A stretch of DNA of 64,000 nucleotides from a virus, in the IMG/VR virus record IMGVR_UViG_3300010885_018971, positions 1 through 64,000 of that record, one strand, 5' to 3'. The position numbers were made by a program, and so were the translations under genes. Positions 8,137-16,208 of this stretch are shown one piece after another (the first letter of the stretch is position 1; every line of letters starts with the position of its first letter). A model generated the notes under the pieces. It was not told the DNA's origin. It made no database searches and saw nothing but the letters and a program-made list of their open reading frames with translations.

Positions 8137-8811
8137 ATGAAAACTCTTGCTTTGTTTGTGCGTCATCCTGAATGTTCTACGGATTGCGCATATGCAATGG
8201 TTCATGCTTTGTCCTCTGATTATCAGATAAGAATTTTTGAAGAAATGGAATTGGATGATGATGACTTCTTTAACCATCTTGATGTTATTGCTTTTCCTGG
8301 TGGGATCGGCGATAGCGACACATATCCTAATTTCTTCACTAGAAGGAGAGCGAATCGAATCGCCAGATTCTTGGATTGTGGTGGTCACTATCTTGGCATA
8401 TGCATGGGTGCTTATTGGGCTGGAAGTAGGTACTTCGATATACTTGATGGTGTCGATCCTGTTCAATATATAAAACAACCAAATGCTGATATAAAACGAA
8501 GCTACAGTACTGTAGCTTCAGTTACATGGAAAGATCAAAACGAAAAAATGTTCTTCTATGATGGATGCGCTCTTGTTGGAGATGATAGTACTTTTAAGAC
8601 AATTGCAAGATATGCAAATGGTGATCCCATGGCCATTATACAGGGAAGAATCGGTTTGATAGGATGCCATCCAGAGGCAGCGTTGTACTGGTACGAAAAA
8701 CCTCGGCAGTACCTAAATAAGCACTGGAACGATGGTCGGAACCATAAACTTTTGCTGGATTTTGTGAACGACCTCACTGACACTCCTGTAGTCGGGAAAA
8801 AACCCTTATAA
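8137..8811 (+). CDS. Class I amidotransferase-like / BPL_N domain protein
   Basis: 224 residues beginning directly after the glycosyltransferase stop. The flavodoxin-like amidotransferase core shows FPGGIGD, a nucleophile elbow GICMGAYWAG with Cys89, and a GCHPEA segment near residue 183 giving the His-Glu partners. The arrangement is closest to the N-terminal domain of eukaryote-type biotin-protein ligases (BPL_N). The reaction is unknown. A 22-bp perfect palindrome lies inside the gene (separate entry). Confidence 0.75.
   Translation: MKTLALFVRHPECSTDCAYAMVHALSSDYQIRIFEEMELDDDDFFNHLDVIAFPGGIGDSDTYPNFFTRRRANRIARFLDCGGHYLGICMGAYWAGSRYFDILDGVDPVQYIKQPNADIKRSYSTVASVTWKDQNEKMFFYDGCALVGDDSTFKTIARYANGDPMAIIQGRIGLIGCHPEAALYWYEKPRQYLNKHWNDGRNHKLLLDFVNDLTDTPVVGKKPL
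8498..8519. repeat. 22-bp perfect palindrome inside a coding region
   Basis: GAAGCTACAGT is followed at once by its exact complement, giving a two-fold symmetric 22-mer that encodes SYSTVAS in the amidotransferase-like gene. It could be a protein-binding operator or a chance RNA hairpin. Confidence 0.8.
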
Positions 8812-8829
8812 ATCAACAACTTACGCAAT

Positions 8830-8848
8830 CCCCTCAGAAGTTGAGGGG
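8830..8848 (+). terminator. Hairpin before early promoter
   Basis: CCCCTCA, a five-base loop, then TGAGGGG form a 7-bp stem directly after the 8137 gene and 12 bases before the next -35. There is no U-tract, so it may be a weak terminator or an RNA-end stabiliser. Confidence 0.55.
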
Positions 8849-8860
8849 ATCAAATATCGC

Positions 8861-8889
8861 TTGCCTTTAATTGCAGGGTGGGGTATAAT
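8861..8889 (+). promoter_or_regulatory. Early sigma70-type promoter
   Basis: TTGCCT, 17-bp spacer, TATAAT. The flanks (ATCGCTT before, TTTAATT after the -35) match the other early promoters of this window. An ATG lies six bases after the -10, at the predicted +1. Confidence 0.85.
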
Positions 8890-8919
8890 TATTGTATGAT
8901 GAATGAAAAAGGAATCGTT

Positions 8920-9177
8920 ATGAAACAGTTGAATGCCTATATCGCCAAAATGAACCAGTGGAACGCCATCTTCAAAGGTGAGCAGTTCGAGATCCAAACT
9001 GCAAAGGGTCGCCAGCGTCTGGCTGACCGCATCGATGCTGACCTCAGTCCTGAAAACCTTACTTGCGATGGTGAACTTCCACGCAGTGTGGTGCAAGCGA
9101 AGTATCGGGAACTGACTGCTGTTGCTCGCCAACTTAAACAGTTGGATCCCTCAGTGAAATTTTATGAATTTGAATAA
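8920..9177 (+). CDS. Early hypothetical protein
   Basis: 85 residues from the ATG at 8920, which has AAAAAGGA eight bases upstream; the upstream in-frame ATGs lie at or next to the transcription start and are less likely. The protein is soluble and mixed alpha/beta with a conserved-looking QTAKGRQRLADRIDADLSPENL core. First gene of an early operon. Function unknown. Confidence 0.65.
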   Translation: MKQLNAYIAKMNQWNAIFKGEQFEIQTAKGRQRLADRIDADLSPENLTCDGELPRSVVQAKYRELTAVARQLKQLDPSVKFYEFE

Positions 9178-9188
9178 GGAGTTAGTTG

Positions 9189-9347
9189 GTGATTTTAGAT
9201 AATACTATCGCTGTGCTTAGGAAAACAATAACTGGTAAACCTAGTTATACCAAAAAATTATTAAAAGAAATGACACGTTGTGGGTGGAAGATTGCAAAAT
9301 CTCATGCTCATCCTGATGGAACTTTCACTTATGTTTTGGAGTTGTGA
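9189..9347 (+). CDS. Small hypothetical protein (GTG start)
   Basis: 52 residues from GTG, chosen because AAGGAG stands eight bases before it and the frame is open without a suitable ATG. The sequence (ITGKPSYTKKLLKEMTRCGWKIAKS) looks like a small DNA-contacting helix-turn fold but no family is recognised. The next gene starts one base after its stop. Confidence 0.55.
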   Translation: MILDNTIAVLRKTITGKPSYTKKLLKEMTRCGWKIAKSHAHPDGTFTYVLEL

Positions 9348-9348
9348 T

Positions 9349-9588
9349 ATGACAGAAACTACTAATTTCAACGGTAAAGTTTATAATTCTCGCCATGGCG
9401 GTCCATTTGATCGTGGATCTGCTGATAGTTACTATCATCGTGAACGTCGCCCACATTTCTTTAGTGGAGCAACTTACATGGATGATGAGATTGAAGAACG
9501 ATTCATGACCAAAGTGCAGATTCAAGAATATCTTGCTGGCTATGAATACAATGAGCAATTCGGTGATAAAAAAGATTGGGGTTATTAA
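9349..9588 (+). CDS. Conserved small phage protein (HGGPFDRGSADSYY motif)
   Basis: 79 residues. The ATG at 9349 is taken because the recognisable family block begins just after it: YNSRHGGPFDRGSADSYYHR, then PHFFSGATY and a C-terminal GYEYNEQFGDKKDWG. Proteins with this block occur in many tailed phages and have no assigned function. Pieces earlier in the frame overlap the previous gene and are not used. Confidence 0.75.
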   Translation: MTETTNFNGKVYNSRHGGPFDRGSADSYYHRERRPHFFSGATYMDDEIEERFMTKVQIQEYLAGYEYNEQFGDKKDWGY

Positions 9589-9589
9589 A

Positions 9590-9820
9590 ATGACAGATCA
9601 TATAAGCAGTGAAATTGTTTTTGTTTTAACAGAGAGCACCGATAATGGGGATGGTGTTCTTGGTGTTTATCGTGACTATGATAGAGCATTCAAAGAGAAG
9701 TGCGCTTTCATTCGTGACTACTATGATATTTCCGAGGATGATATAGCAGATGAAGATCTTGATGATGAGATTGAGCCAATGGGTGCATATTATGATATTG
9801 TTAAAAGGCATCTGTTATGA
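9590..9820 (+). CDS. Small acidic hypothetical protein
   Basis: 76 residues, acidic (SEDDIADEDLDDEIEP), starting at the ATG right after the previous stop; the longer frame would overlap that gene. Part of the early operon from 8861. Function unknown. Confidence 0.55.
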   Translation: MTDHISSEIVFVLTESTDNGDGVLGVYRDYDRAFKEKCAFIRDYYDISEDDIADEDLDDEIEPMGAYYDIVKRHLL

Positions 9821-10116
9821 ATAAATTCACGAAAGGTAAAATGGAAAATAAACAGAATGAAGAAATCCTGCTGATTACGCAGGAAGAATGTGCCGAGGTA
9901 ACTCAGGCAATTAGTAAAGTGTTTCGTTTCGGTATGGAAGCTGAACATAATGGTGCAACTAATCGTGAGCGACTTGAAGAAGAAGTTGGTGATTTGATGT
10001 GCATGATTGATCTCATGATTGATAGTGGGATGATTAGCGAATCCGCAGTCATGACTGCCAAACATGAGAAACTGAATAAACTCATGACATGGTCTAACAT
10101 TAGGAGTGTTGCATGA
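9817..10116 (+). CDS. MazG-like nucleotide pyrophosphohydrolase
   Basis: 99 residues with the MazG helix motifs EECAEVTQAISK (ExxE-type) and EEEVGDLMCMID (ExxD-type) that bind Mg2+ and the nucleotide. Small MazG enzymes hydrolyse (d)NTPs to monophosphates and are common in phages. Start at 9817 has AAAAGG upstream; an in-frame ATG at 9841 with AAAGGT is an alternative. Overlaps both neighbours by four bases. Confidence 0.75.
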   Translation: MNKFTKGKMENKQNEEILLITQEECAEVTQAISKVFRFGMEAEHNGATNRERLEEEVGDLMCMIDLMIDSGMISESAVMTAKHEKLNKLMTWSNIRSVA

Positions 10117-10334
10117 ACGATATAACGATCCATGGAGTTAGTAAGCGTCAGAAACGCATGTTGAACATCATGTGGAATCTAGAGAGTGAAGAAGATTACT
10201 TTGAATGGTATAATTCTTTAGACGAAGAATTGCAGAAAGAAGCCGAGTTATTGCAACGTATGATTGTAATGGCTTCTTTGGATAATAAAGAGATGGACTT
10301 GACAGAAGCAAAGGAATTGTTGTCAAAATTTTAG
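10113..10334 (+). CDS. Small helical hypothetical protein
   Basis: 73 residues, ATGA overlap with the MazG-like gene. Charged helices (SEEDYFEWYNSLDEELQKEAELLQRM). Ends exactly where the next promoter begins. Function unknown. Confidence 0.6.
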   Translation: MNDITIHGVSKRQKRMLNIMWNLESEEDYFEWYNSLDEELQKEAELLQRMIVMASLDNKEMDLTEAKELLSKF

Positions 10335-10363
10335 TTGACTTGCAAGAGGGAATGATGTATAAT
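10335..10363 (+). promoter_or_regulatory. Early sigma70-type promoter
   Basis: TTGACT, 17 bp, TATAAT; six bases later stands the ATG of the 10370 gene, so the transcript would start at or within one base of the start codon. Confidence 0.85.
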
Positions 10364-10369
10364 AAACCT

Positions 10370-10492
10370 ATGAAACCTAGAAATCTTGTCGCAAAAGATT
10401 TACGCACTCCAAAGTACCGCATGCGTGTCGTGGAGTCGAAGGTTCAGTACGTTCGTCAACCTAAACATAGGAAACCTAATCATGTTGAATAA
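10370..10492 (+). CDS. Small basic conserved phage protein
   Basis: 40 residues beginning MKPRNLVAKDLRTPKYRMRVV, an N-terminus recognisable in many tailed phages (function unknown, very basic). Because the family begins at exactly this Met and the -10 box ends six bases before it, the message appears leaderless. Overlaps the next gene by 11 bases. Confidence 0.75.
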   Translation: MKPRNLVAKDLRTPKYRMRVVESKVQYVRQPKHRKPNHVE

Positions 10493-10724
10493 AGAGTATG
10501 AGTTCTTTCGTCAGGGGTTACTCAAAACCGTAACGATTAAAGAACATGCGTATGATGTAATCGAATTCTCGATCACTCAGAAAGTAACTAATGAATCTGG
10601 CAAGGTATTGATTGATAGTGGCCACACATCATTCTTCACTCCAGATGAATTCAAACAGTTTTTCGCACCAATTGTAAATGATATGAAGGAGTATATTGAA
10701 AATGACCTCAACCAAACTGAATGA
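10482..10724 (+). CDS. Hypothetical protein
   Basis: 80 residues from the ATG at 10482 (AGGAAA nine bases upstream). Mixed alpha/beta, ending EYIENDLNQTE. A longer frame would run through the 10370 gene and is rejected. Function unknown. Confidence 0.55.
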   Translation: MLNKEYEFFRQGLLKTVTIKEHAYDVIEFSITQKVTNESGKVLIDSGHTSFFTPDEFKQFFAPIVNDMKEYIENDLNQTE

Positions 10725-10974
10725 AAATGAAATCCTTGAAAACCTGCGCACTAACAACGAAGGCATCCGAGTTCTATTCACCAAAAAAGATGGAACAGAA
10801 CGAGAAATGCTCTGCACCCTTGCTGAGTCAGCTATTCCCATGGACAAGCAACCGAAAGGTGAAGGTAGCAGCACTGTTGGATCCGCAGTTCGCGTATTCG
10901 ATCTCGACAAAAGCGAATGGCGTTCATTCCGATGGGACTCAGTGAAATCTGTTAATGGAGTTGTTTATGAATAA
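10702..10974 (+). CDS. DUF2693-like SH3-type protein
   Basis: 90 residues. RVLFTKKDGTEREMLCTLAE ... VRVFDLDKSEWRSFRWDSVKSV matches the pattern of a small phage family with an SH3-like beta barrel (DUF2693). AAGGAG lies ten bases before the ATG at 10702. Binding partner unknown; members are sometimes near DNA metabolism genes. Confidence 0.7.
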   Translation: MTSTKLNENEILENLRTNNEGIRVLFTKKDGTEREMLCTLAESAIPMDKQPKGEGSSTVGSAVRVFDLDKSEWRSFRWDSVKSVNGVVYE

Positions 10975-11176
10975 ATTATTCAGTGGTATTAGTGGAATTG
11001 GTTTGGTATTTTTCGTGCTTTTAATTATTGCACTGGTAATAATTGCTCCATTTCTAGTAATCTGGGCATTGAATACTTTGTTTCCAGTTCTAGCAATCCC
11101 CACTACGTTTGATACTTGGTCTGCAATTGTCTTGATTCATGCGTTTTTGCACTCGACTATTTCATTTAAAAAGTAA
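10967..11176 (+). CDS. Small membrane protein
   Basis: 69 residues with two hydrophobic segments (GLVFFVLLIIALVIIAPFL and a later WSAIVLIHAFL). GGAG lies upstream of the ATG at 10967; the frame overlaps the previous gene by eight bases. The LNTLFPVLAIP-TFDTW block recurs in small phage membrane proteins. Function unknown. Confidence 0.65.
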   Translation: MNKLFSGISGIGLVFFVLLIIALVIIAPFLVIWALNTLFPVLAIPTTFDTWSAIVLIHAFLHSTISFKK

Positions 11177-11195
11177 CCCTACTGGGTGAAGGGTT
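11175..11195 (+). terminator. Hairpin before early promoter
   Basis: AACCCT ... AGGGTT stem with a nine-base loop, between the 10967 gene and the next -35. Same position relative to a promoter as the hairpins at 8830, 16172 and 22463. Confidence 0.55.
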
Positions 11196-11200
11196 ATCGC

Positions 11201-11229
11201 TTGACTTTTATTCCGTTTTCAGGTATAAT
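11201..11229 (+). promoter_or_regulatory. Early sigma70-type promoter
   Basis: TTGACT, 17 bp, TATAAT. The early transcribed bases include ATGGAGG, whose GGAGG serves as the ribosome site for the ATG at 11255. Confidence 0.85.
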
Positions 11230-11254
11230 AAATTATATTATGGAGGTTTAACCT

Positions 11255-12385
11255 ATGGCTATGAATACTGCAAAACGTAAACAAGTGATCGCTCGAGCCC
11301 AGCAAAGTGCGCTTGGTTCAGAGTTTACACTATCACAAGAAAACTACACACGAGATCTTATCCACGCATTAAACTATTACAATGCGAACAATGACGACAA
11401 AGATAAGAAGAAGTGGTTCATCACACACATAGCGAAGGTCGACAAGAAATTGGCAGTCTCGCTACTGAAGGTAGATGAAAATCATTTCCGTCATGCTGGA
11501 ATTCTTGCTCGCTTGATTGATAGTGGCTCTGAACTGCAAGAGAAAGAAATCAATTACCTCAATCAGCGTATTGAGTTTTTGAAGTCTCAAATTGACAAGC
11601 GTCAAAAGTCCGAAGATAAACAAGCAAAGAAAGATGCCGTAACTGCGGCACTGGTCGCTGCACAACCATCTATCCAACAACGCATGGAAGAGAAAGCCCA
11701 TGATCTTGCTGGCGAGATTGAAGGTGCAATCGATGACTTTGTTCTTGGTGGTTGCAAAAGTGATTTCTCAGCAAAGAACTATCTGTTGACTAATCAAGTG
11801 GCTGGACCGATTGCTAAACGTATCGGTGATTTGTTTATTCCATTATCTAAAGAACTAAACGAAGTTCTGGTGGGCGAAGACGAACAGCTGGTAGAAGGTT
11901 ACTCAAACTTCAACAAACGTGAGATGAAACGATACGTCGAGTTCATCGATACGATTATTGCTGATTGTCAACAGATGGTTCAAACTGCCAAGGCTAATCG
12001 TGCACCACGTAAGCGTAAACCAGTTTCTCCAACCAAGTTGGTATCACGTATGAAGTTCTTGCGTGAGTTTGCTGAATTGAATCTCAAGTCAATCAAGCCA
12101 GATACAATTATTGGTTCTAGCGAGTTGTGGTTCTACAATACCAAATACCGTAGAATCGGTGTTTACAAAGCAATCGGTGACACTCTGTCCGTAAAAGGTA
12201 CATCGATTATTGGATTTGATGTCAAAGAATCGAAAGCATTTACGCTACGTAAGCCAGAAGAATTCTTCAAGGGACTTGCGCTGGGTAAGCGTGCATTGAA
12301 TGCCGCAATGAAGACTTTGACAACTAAACCATCTGCTCCAAATGGTCGTATTAATGAAGAAACAATTTTGATTGGAGCATTTTAA
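11255..12385 (+). CDS. Conserved phage hypothetical protein
   Basis: 376 residues. Coiled-coil helix at about 95-130 (INYLNQRIEFLKSQIDKRQ), then a mostly helical middle and a C-terminal beta-rich part (GSSELWFYNTKYRRIGVYKAI ... NGRINEETILIGAF). Long proteins with this C-terminus occur in other large phages without known function. GGAGG-led start; stop overlaps the next ATG. Neighbour of RNase H, so a DNA-replication role is possible but not shown. Confidence 0.65.
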   Translation: MAMNTAKRKQVIARAQQSALGSEFTLSQENYTRDLIHALNYYNANNDDKDKKKWFITHIAKVDKKLAVSLLKVDENHFRHAGILARLIDSGSELQEKEINYLNQRIEFLKSQIDKRQKSEDKQAKKDAVTAALVAAQPSIQQRMEEKAHDLAGEIEGAIDDFVLGGCKSDFSAKNYLLTNQVAGPIAKRIGDLFIPLSKELNEVLVGEDEQLVEGYSNFNKREMKRYVEFIDTIIADCQQMVQTAKANRAPRKRKPVSPTKLVSRMKFLREFAELNLKSIKPDTIIGSSELWFYNTKYRRIGVYKAIGDTLSVKGTSIIGFDVKESKAFTLRKPEEFFKGLALGKRALNAAMKTLTTKPSAPNGRINEETILIGAF

Positions 12386-12594
12386 TGAATAAACAATTTT
12401 CAATACCTTGGGAAGTTGCCGAAGGTATTACACTGGCTAGTTTGGAAGATCATCTGAAGATGTTGAGACAAGAAGTTAAAGATCATTTAGAGAATGGAAG
12501 TTATATGCATCCCGAGGACTATGCGGATTCAATGACTCGGCTAATTCCTTCTCTTGAAGTATTGATTCAGTACTACGGAGGTAGTATAAAATGA
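12385..12594 (+). CDS. Small conserved phage protein
   Basis: 69 residues (FSIPWEVAEGITLASLEDHLKML ... HPEDYADSMTRLIPSLEVLIQYYGG). The pattern of an N-terminal IP-E segment and a C-terminal YYG ending is shared with small proteins of other phages. Starts on the previous stop codon and overlaps the RNase H gene by four bases. Confidence 0.65.
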   Translation: MNKQFSIPWEVAEGITLASLEDHLKMLRQEVKDHLENGSYMHPEDYADSMTRLIPSLEVLIQYYGGSIK

Positions 12595-13484
12595 TTTTAG
12601 TAGACTACTCACAAGTGGCTCTATCTGCTATCTTGACTTTTCAACGTGAGTTGAAGGGTACTGAATCAGAGGTAAAGAATTTGATTCGCCATGTAACACT
12701 CTCCACAATCAAGTCATACAAGAAAAAGTATGGCAAAGAATATGGACAGGTTGTAATCTGCTGTGATGGACGCAAGTACTGGCGTAGAGATTTCTTTCAA
12801 CAATACAAAGCAAGTCGTAAGAAAGCACGTGAAGCGTCTGATTTGAACTGGACTTTGATCTTTGATACACTGTCAGAAATGCGTGACGACTTGTCTAAAC
12901 ACTTTCCATATAAAGTGATGCATTTGGAAAGATGCGAAGCCGATGATGTTATTGCAGCACTGACAAAGTGGGCACAAGAAAACGAATTGGTTACTGAGGG
13001 ACTGGTTGAGGAATCCCAGAAGATTCTTATCCTATCGTCAGACAAAGACTTCAAACAACTTCAGCTGTATCCCAACGTGAAGCAGTGGTCACCCATGCAG
13101 AAGAAGTATGTTACAGCAACTCAACGAGAAATCATAGAGTATAAAATCGAGCACATCGTGAAGGGTGATGCTGGTGATGGTATTCCAAACATTCTTAGTA
13201 AGGACGATGTATTTGTTACTGGTGAACGCCAGAAACCTATGAGCGCAAAACGTCTTCAGGAATTTATTGACAATGGTTTCATTGCATGTAAGAATGACGA
13301 TGAGCGTCGTAACTGGCAGCGCAATACAGTTCTGGTTGACTTCGATCACATCCCTGATGATGTTCGTTCAGAGATTGTCAATACATACATAAATACAAAA
13401 CCGACTGGCGATAAGATGGCTATCATGAACTATCTTATCGCCAATAAATGTCGTTTGTTATTGGATGAACTAGAGGATTTTTAA
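12591..13484 (+). CDS. rnh: RNase H / 5'-3' exonuclease, T4 rnh family
   Basis: 297 residues of the FEN-1-like family. Metal-binding acidic positions are visible in ILVDYSQ (D5), CCDGRKYWRRDFFQQYKASR, CEADDVIAAL and SSDKDFKQL. A GDAGDGIPN block corresponds to the helix-hairpin DNA-binding part. In T4 this enzyme removes RNA primers from Okazaki fragments. The position beside a DUF6433-like gene fits the replication module of aquatic T4-like phages. Confidence 0.92.
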   Translation: MILVDYSQVALSAILTFQRELKGTESEVKNLIRHVTLSTIKSYKKKYGKEYGQVVICCDGRKYWRRDFFQQYKASRKKAREASDLNWTLIFDTLSEMRDDLSKHFPYKVMHLERCEADDVIAALTKWAQENELVTEGLVEESQKILILSSDKDFKQLQLYPNVKQWSPMQKKYVTATQREIIEYKIEHIVKGDAGDGIPNILSKDDVFVTGERQKPMSAKRLQEFIDNGFIACKNDDERRNWQRNTVLVDFDHIPDDVRSEIVNTYINTKPTGDKMAIMNYLIANKCRLLLDELEDF

Positions 13485-13933
13485 TGAGAAAATATGTTAC
13501 ACAAATGTTGGAAGACATTAATAATGATCCAGCAAATATTACCAACTACAAAGGTGATGGTGCATTGCGTTTGATTCTTGAGTATGCATTTGATCCAGAG
13601 AAGAAAATGATTCTTCCTGAGGGAGAGCCACCTTTTAAACATGCAGCAGAACCATTGGGTATGACACCAACTAATTTGTTTGGAGAGTTGCGTCGTCTTT
13701 ATATTTTCTGTCGTGCAGATTTGACAATTGTAAAGCGAGAAAGTTTATTCATCTCGTTGCTTGAAGGTGTGCACCCAACAGAAGCTAAAATGTTATGCGC
13801 TGTCAAAGATCAGACCTTACACAAGATGTATCCTAAGATTACTCGAAAAGTAGTAGAAGAGGCAGGGTTTGTATCCCCAGTTGCAAAAAAGGTAGTAGCA
13901 AAAAAATCAAAGGCTGGTGCGACCCAGCCCTGA
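13484..13933 (+). CDS. DUF6433-like protein
   Basis: 149 residues. Matches the pattern of a family found beside RNase H in T4-like cyanophages: LRLILEYAFDP ... LPEGEPPFK ... LFGELRRLYIFCRADL ... LLEGVHPTEAKMLCAVKDQTLHKMYP. The C-terminal 25 residues are Ala/Lys-rich. Function unknown. Its start overlaps the RNase H stop by one base. Confidence 0.75.
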   Translation: MRKYVTQMLEDINNDPANITNYKGDGALRLILEYAFDPEKKMILPEGEPPFKHAAEPLGMTPTNLFGELRRLYIFCRADLTIVKRESLFISLLEGVHPTEAKMLCAVKDQTLHKMYPKITRKVVEEAGFVSPVAKKVVAKKSKAGATQP

Positions 13934-13977
13934 AGTTGAGGGTTGCCCAGCCTTGGTGGAGAAGGGTCATAAATCGC

Positions 13978-14006
13978 TTTACTTTAATTCATAAATAGTG
14001 TATAAT
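13978..14006 (+). promoter_or_regulatory. Early sigma70-type promoter
   Basis: TTTACT, 17 bp, TATAAT, then TATACT and an ATG at the predicted +1 (14013). Confidence 0.85.
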
Positions 14007-14037
14007 TATACTATGGAAACAAGAAAAGGAAAGAAAA

Positions 14038-14372
14038 TGAAGAAACTTATTGCAAGTATTATCATTGCTGGATCCGCTGTTGCAATCCCTGCACAAGCCC
14101 AACATTATGGTCATGGTGGTTACCATCGATCAGGTGGTGGTAATGGATGGGTTGCGCCATTGATTGGTGGAGTTATCATTGGTGGTGTTTTAAGCCAGCC
14201 AAGATATGTTTACCCAGCCCCACCTCCAGTGTATGTTTACCCACAACCACAGGTAGTTTACGGAGCACCAACCACAATGCCTGTAATTCCAGCACCTGGA
14301 CAAGTATGTGAATTGAGATCAGAAATGATCAATGGTCAAGTAGTAACAGGAAACTTCTGCTACTCAAGATAA
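14038..14372 (+). CDS. Secreted Gly/Pro-rich protein
   Basis: 111 residues from the ATG at 14038, which has AAAAGGAAAG upstream. A typical signal peptide with AQA cleavage site (MKKLIASIIIAGSAVAIPAQA) is followed by His/Gly-rich, then hydrophobic Gly-zipper (APLIGGVIIGGVL) and Pro/Tyr-rich segments and a two-cysteine C-terminus. Looks like a host-type periplasmic or outer-membrane-associated protein, possibly acquired. Has its own early promoter. Confidence 0.7.
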
Positions 14373-14402
14373 TGTTTTTGTAATGGTTAAAGGAAGATCC
14401 TG

Positions 14403-15164
14403 ATGTTTTGGTTTAAGAGAAAAGATATTGTTATTGATTGTTTCATAGCCGATGAATTGATATACAATAATTTTAAACTGGATAAAGCGAATAAATTTAT
14501 TCCACAAGAATGGAAAAATCTTCCGCCCCATCATGAGTTTAAATCAAACTCAGATCCAGAATCAACTTTAACTGTTGAGATAGGCACTCTAAAGAAATGT
14601 AAAGGGTTTATTGATTTATTCTCAAGAGGATTTATTCTACCATACTGGGCAGATACGCAAGTACAGGCTTTTACGGATAGGTATGTTTTCGCAGGGCAGT
14701 ATAAATCAGAACCAAATTCTAATTTTAGTGGACATGCTCCAGCACAATATGGTGAAATTTACACAGACTGTGCACAGATTAAATTGGAATGCCCATGGTT
14801 TCTGCAAGAGAAGACTGGAGTTAAATTTGCTTGGAATGAATGCACTTGGCATAATACTCATCGCGCAGGGATTTTTCACATACCTTCTGCTGTTATAGAT
14901 TTTAAATATCAATTTTTGGTTAATGTAAATATCTTTGTTAAGAAAGACACAAGTTTAAAATTAAATGCTGGTGATCCCTTGGTGCATATTCTACCGCTAT
15001 CAGAAAATAATGTTGTACTAAAACATCATTTGGTGAGTCAAACTGAGTATGATAGATTTCAAAATAACTACATTGAATCTATCGGATATAAAAATGCAAG
15101 AGAAATCAGAAAAGATTTAAAATTTAACACTAAAGGTAAATGTCCTTTTGGATTTGGAAAATGA
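14403..15164 (+). CDS. Hypothetical protein, cyanophage-like
   Basis: 253 residues, soluble, aromatic-rich (ILPYWADTQVQAF, APAQYGEIY, LECPWFLQEKTGVKFAWNECTWHN). A beta-rich middle and the phrase GDPLVHILPLSE suggest a small-molecule or cupin-like fold. No family can be named with confidence. AAAGGA precedes the start; its end overlaps the deaminase gene by four bases. Confidence 0.6.
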   Translation: MFWFKRKDIVIDCFIADELIYNNFKLDKANKFIPQEWKNLPPHHEFKSNSDPESTLTVEIGTLKKCKGFIDLFSRGFILPYWADTQVQAFTDRYVFAGQYKSEPNSNFSGHAPAQYGEIYTDCAQIKLECPWFLQEKTGVKFAWNECTWHNTHRAGIFHIPSAVIDFKYQFLVNVNIFVKKDTSLKLNAGDPLVHILPLSENNVVLKHHLVSQTEYDRFQNNYIESIGYKNAREIRKDLKFNTKGKCPFGFGK

Positions 15165-15616
15165 AACAAGAATGGATTGATGCATTCATGGACACTGCGG
15201 AGAGATTCGCAGATTTGTCTAGTGCAATTCGTTTGAAGGTAGGTGCAGTAGTTGTAAAAGACAATCGCATCATCTCAATTGGATATAATGGAACACCTGC
15301 TGGATGGGATAACTGTTGTGAAGAAGTGGTTGATGTTAGTCCCAATGATCCAAGATATGACTACAATCATTTCACTAAAGAATTGAAAACAAAAGATGAG
15401 GTTATTCATGCTGAAGCAAATGCTATTCTCAAACTTGCACGTGATGGTGAATCAGGCAATGGTGCCAGTTTATTCTGTACTCATGCTCCTTGTTTGCATT
15501 GCGCTAAGTTGATCTATGGTGCAGGTATCTCGAGTGTTTACTATCGTAATGCATATCGTAACAATGATGGAATTGATTTTTTAAATAAGTGTAATATTAA
15601 TGTTCTCGCAGGATAA
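15161..15616 (+). CDS. cd: dCMP deaminase
   Basis: 151 residues from the ATG at 15161. Zinc-site motifs H83-A-E85 and P-C111-LH-C114 are complete. The enzyme converts dCMP to dUMP, feeding thymidylate synthesis, and in T4 works in the dNTP-synthesising complex. The protein begins MKQEWIDAFMDTAERFADLSSA, usual for the family; an earlier ATG inside the previous gene is rejected. Confidence 0.93.
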   Translation: MKQEWIDAFMDTAERFADLSSAIRLKVGAVVVKDNRIISIGYNGTPAGWDNCCEEVVDVSPNDPRYDYNHFTKELKTKDEVIHAEANAILKLARDGESGNGASLFCTHAPCLHCAKLIYGAGISSVYYRNAYRNNDGIDFLNKCNINVLAG

Positions 15617-16157
15617 AATTATTTCATACCAGTTAGATAGTAATGAATTTACTGATGTTCAACGGGAACTTGATGCCTTCTATGAACTTGATATTCCATA
15701 TGGAAACCCGCACGATAAAAGTGCATTGGAAAGAGGACTGAACATCCATATTCCAAAGCTACATATTAGTTATGTGTCATTCGGGGAGAACGTAATAGAT
15801 ATGCATAACTTAAAATACTTGAAAAAAATTATTTTAAAATATGCACCAACAGATAATTGCTACATTGGTCAGAGTTGGGCAACTGACATGAAGGTTGGAA
15901 CAATGGCAGCATTGCACAATCATGTTTTTTTGGAGAATGATTTGTTTTTATGTGGGGTTTACTACCATGATGTAGATCCATCTGATACGCAAATACACTT
16001 TGCATCAGATGAGATGCAAACACAATTTGTAGCATTCGAAATGAAACCTGGAAAACTAATGTTTTGGCCAACTGAGTACGTGCATGGTATACCATTGAAA
16101 TCAAATCCCACAAAAAGAAGATCAGTTTCTTTCAATTTATACAAAAATGAAGACTGA
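15600..16157 (+). CDS. 2OG-Fe(II) oxygenase-like protein
   Basis: 185 residues. H106-x-H108 (LHNHVF), H162 (YVHGIP) and R173/R174 (NPTKRRSVSFN) fit the 2OG-Fe(II)_Oxy_5-type phage proteins, in which an HxH replaces HxD. Overlaps the deaminase by 17 bases. Substrate unknown. Confidence 0.7.
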   Translation: MFSQDKIISYQLDSNEFTDVQRELDAFYELDIPYGNPHDKSALERGLNIHIPKLHISYVSFGENVIDMHNLKYLKKIILKYAPTDNCYIGQSWATDMKVGTMAALHNHVFLENDLFLCGVYYHDVDPSDTQIHFASDEMQTQFVAFEMKPGKLMFWPTEYVHGIPLKSNPTKRRSVSFNLYKNED

Positions 16158-16171
16158 CGTGTCCTAAATAG

Positions 16172-16198
16172 AATTACCCTACTGCAAAAAGGGTAATT
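16172..16198 (+). terminator. Hairpin before tRNA-region promoter
   Basis: AATTACCCT and AGGGTAATT form a 9-bp perfect stem with a nine-base loop, followed by AAAATTTAACTTT. It ends the deaminase operon just before the next early promoter. No real U-tract. Confidence 0.6.
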
Positions 16199-16208
16199 AA
16201 AATTTAAC

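Noticed and set aside
8821-9132. Minus-strand 103-codon ORF opposite the first early gene
   Set aside because: Crosses the hairpin and promoter; shadow.
13925-13971. Terminator after the DUF6433-like gene
   Set aside because: CCCTGAAGTTGAGGG gives only a 3-4 bp stem; too weak to call.
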